NCBI GenBank assembly: GCA_907165065.1
Contig: OU015527.1
Location: 19,481,686-19,545,685 of the forward strand
DNA length: 64,000 nucleotides
Direction of reading: 5' to 3'
Source of the DNA: Caprimulgus europaeus
Lineage: Eukaryota > Chordata > Aves > Caprimulgiformes > Caprimulgidae
Shown here: positions 62,201-64,000 of the stretch, piece by piece
Position numbering within the stretch: position 1 is the first letter of the stretch
Layout: each line of letters starts with the position of its first letter
Position numbers and translations under genes: made by a program
Notes under the pieces: generated by a model
What the model was told of the DNA's origin: nothing
Seen by the model: the letters and a program-made list of their open reading frames with translations, nothing else
Database searches by the model: none

Positions 62201-64000
62201 TTTGTGAGAAGCCATTCTCTTGATACCTGGTTCCAAAATCTTTAAACTGTGGAAAAACTTTGTACTGTTTCTGAAAGATGTAAATTTGTTAGGCTTTAAA
62301 TACAACTGGTGACTGCACTGGTAAGTTATCACATAAAATTTAACCACAATTCAGGTTCTCAGTTGCAAAGGCTAGAGCAGACACACTATTACTCGAGCCA
62401 GTCTTGCTAAAACTCTCCTCAAATGATTGTATTATGTGGGGAACAAAAAAGGGCCTGGCTGAAAATTAATTTTGAGGCTCTCAATCACAATACTAAATGC
62501 TAGCTTGTCAATGCCAAGTTTAAGGCTATATTTTGTAAAAGGTTTTCACTAATCATCTGACAGCTGCACAGCTAAGGAAGAGGCCCTTTGCCAGCTAAGA
62601 ACTACCCTACAGTTACATTCTAAACATAAGTGTGATCCTTCAGAAAGGAAAAGATTATGCAAAAAAGCATGGTTCAGCATACTGAGACTGGGATATCTTC
62701 CTACTCAAAATACATCTAAAAGATGGCGGAACAAATCACTGCCAAAAAAAGTAGCAAGACATACCCTTTTATTACTCTGTAAGAAGTAGTAAGAATCACT
62801 ATGCAAAGAAGGGACTCGGCTAAAATGGCTGCTATCCAGCCAAAGTCTATACAGCCATAAAAAACTGGTACTCTCGTGAACAATCTGCAATTCAGTCCCA
62901 TCAATACACTACATATTGGAAATAATAATACCAAGGGACCATATGAGGACATATACCCCAATAACTGATGAGTCCAAAGCTGTTTGGAAACACAAAAACC
63001 AGTAACAGATGAAGTAGGGTCTCCCTCCCTCGCCATACAAATCTGACAGTAATTGCATCTGTTGCATCTGTGCATTTCAAATGTCTCTAAAAGATATTTA
63101 AGTTTGCAGATAATACTACCTGTGTACAAAGCAAGCATAATAATATTCTGTATACTCCTAAAGGCAGCCTAAGCCAACTTTCTCTTTAGGATGCAAAGAT
63201 TAGTCCTAGTGAAAGGCCAGGAGCATCCTCTGGAGAATCAAAATAGGTCACTTTCTTCCCTAGGTACATCGTAGGCTATAATTCAGAGAGGTTCTTGGGC
63301 AGACTCGGGCAGCTAGGAATACCATCTTTGAACATGAGCCAGTATGACCACTGCTAGTCTTGAAATCAGGCATATGAAACTGGGCAGGAGCTAAAATACA
63401 GCTCTCTAAGCACCATTCTTCATCAGCATAGCTGCAGGGGACCACGTATACACAGGAAAGTGCAATACAATACAGAAACACAGAGGTGAGGTGGTAGCAG
63501 CAGTTTGTCACCAAAAGCAGAACCTGCTCATGCAAAATTCCAGAATTTACGGGCATGCAAACACTCCCCCTCAGCATCATGGAGAATTGAAGCTAAACAT
63601 TTTTATCACTGTTCATTAAGGAGCTGGACAAAACTGCACTGAAGAGTAAGGAAAATTAAAAATCCTGTCATCTTTCCTTCAGGGTATTCTTCCCTGCAGT
63701 TACTGCTGCAATTGCAGCTCACATGGATGTACCCATTCCAGCTTAAAGTAAAATTGCTAACAAGGTCTCCATGGCAACACACAGCTTAGCCTTTACAAAC
63801 CATCTCCACGGTTAATAAATTGGTTACATAAAACTTGGGTGGGTTTTGCACCTGTACTGCACTGGTATGGTGACGCTGCTTGCTCAGCCCAAACTAAAGC
63901 TAGTGCAAACCAAGAAGCTTCTTAGGCACTTACTAGAATAAAACCAGCAGCATTTAGATGGTGTTGCATTTTAAACCATAAGGAAACAACTTGTTAACAT
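56253..64000. other. Intronic AT-rich DNA to the window end
   Basis: No gene recognised. A minus-strand open frame of 140 codons (62716-63138) and one of 118 codons (61736-62092) show no known domain. An A run lies at about 61482-61494. The stretch 63700-63900 contains the X-box described separately and looks less degenerate in composition. Confidence 0.45.
63765..63778. promoter_or_regulatory. Candidate RFX X-box
   Basis: GTCTCCATGGCAAC is a near-palindromic match to the RFX-family X-box (GTNNCC-ATG-GCAAC type). Such motifs recruit RFX proteins, which act at enhancers and at ciliary gene promoters. It sits in the putative PRR16 intron, not near a known promoter. Function is inferred from motif match only. 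Confidence 0.35.

Larger units (their letters stand above)
23377..64000 (-). other. PRR16: PRR16 intron 1 (partial, continues past window)
   Basis: No segment resembling the N-terminal coding exon of PRR16 was found on the minus strand up to the window end, so more than 40 kb here is interpreted as intron. Very long first introns are known for this gene in mammals. The content is AT-rich unique DNA plus the repeats listed separately. Alternative non-coding first exons within it cannot be excluded from sequence alone. Confidence 0.7.

Noticed and set aside
1-64000. CRISPR arrays, tRNA, rRNA and operon-type structures
   Set aside because: None seen. The window is vertebrate DNA and no regular spacer-repeat pattern or cloverleaf was noticed on reading, though no covariance search was possible.

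Overview
The window is vertebrate nuclear DNA, almost certainly from a bird and perhaps a songbird. It is AT-rich and gene-poor. Its recognisable repeats are 5'-truncated or rearranged CR1 LINE copies and avian-type endogenous retrovirus LTRs. No SINE, L1 or bacterial-type gene arrangement is seen. From the familiar placement of the human 5q23 genes HSD17B4, PRR16 and LOX on the avian Z, the locus is probably on the Z chromosome. That placement is inferred from gene order known elsewhere, not read from this sequence.

Only one protein-coding segment can be supported: the last coding exon of PRR16 (protein Largen), minus strand, 22615-23376. It encodes the C-terminal 253 residues and begins directly after a good splice acceptor. 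The first coding exon (about 50 residues in the human protein) is not in the window, so 23377-64000 is read as part of the very long first intron. A probable 3' UTR of about 1.1 kb follows the stop codon, toward lower coordinates. The rest, about 1-21465, is 3' intergenic DNA.

Intergenic side: a CR1 3' fragment (865-1658, +); a pair of related LTRs in the same orientation (3826-4867 and 6005-6419, -) around 1.1 kb of GC-richer unclassified DNA; a long but internally deleted CR1 carrying esterase, endonuclease and terminal reverse-transcriptase remnants (10158-12600, -); and a solo LTR with a perfect 5-bp target duplication (15367-15779). A nested stem-loop lies at 18313-18392.

Intron side: CR1 fragments at 32480-33188 (+), 39158-39264 (+), 47910-48350 (+, old), 53120-53609 (+) and 55905-56252 (-); a TTTA microsatellite at 41577-41642; an unclassified GC-richer block at 44100-44840; and a near-consensus RFX X-box at 63765-63778. 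The remaining DNA is AT-rich with no recognisable gene. No previously undescribed multi-gene system was found. The most useful leads are short linear motifs in the PRR16 exon (PP1 docking, PDZ ligand, EVH1 ligand), the CR1 and LTR rearrangements, and two candidate non-coding structures.
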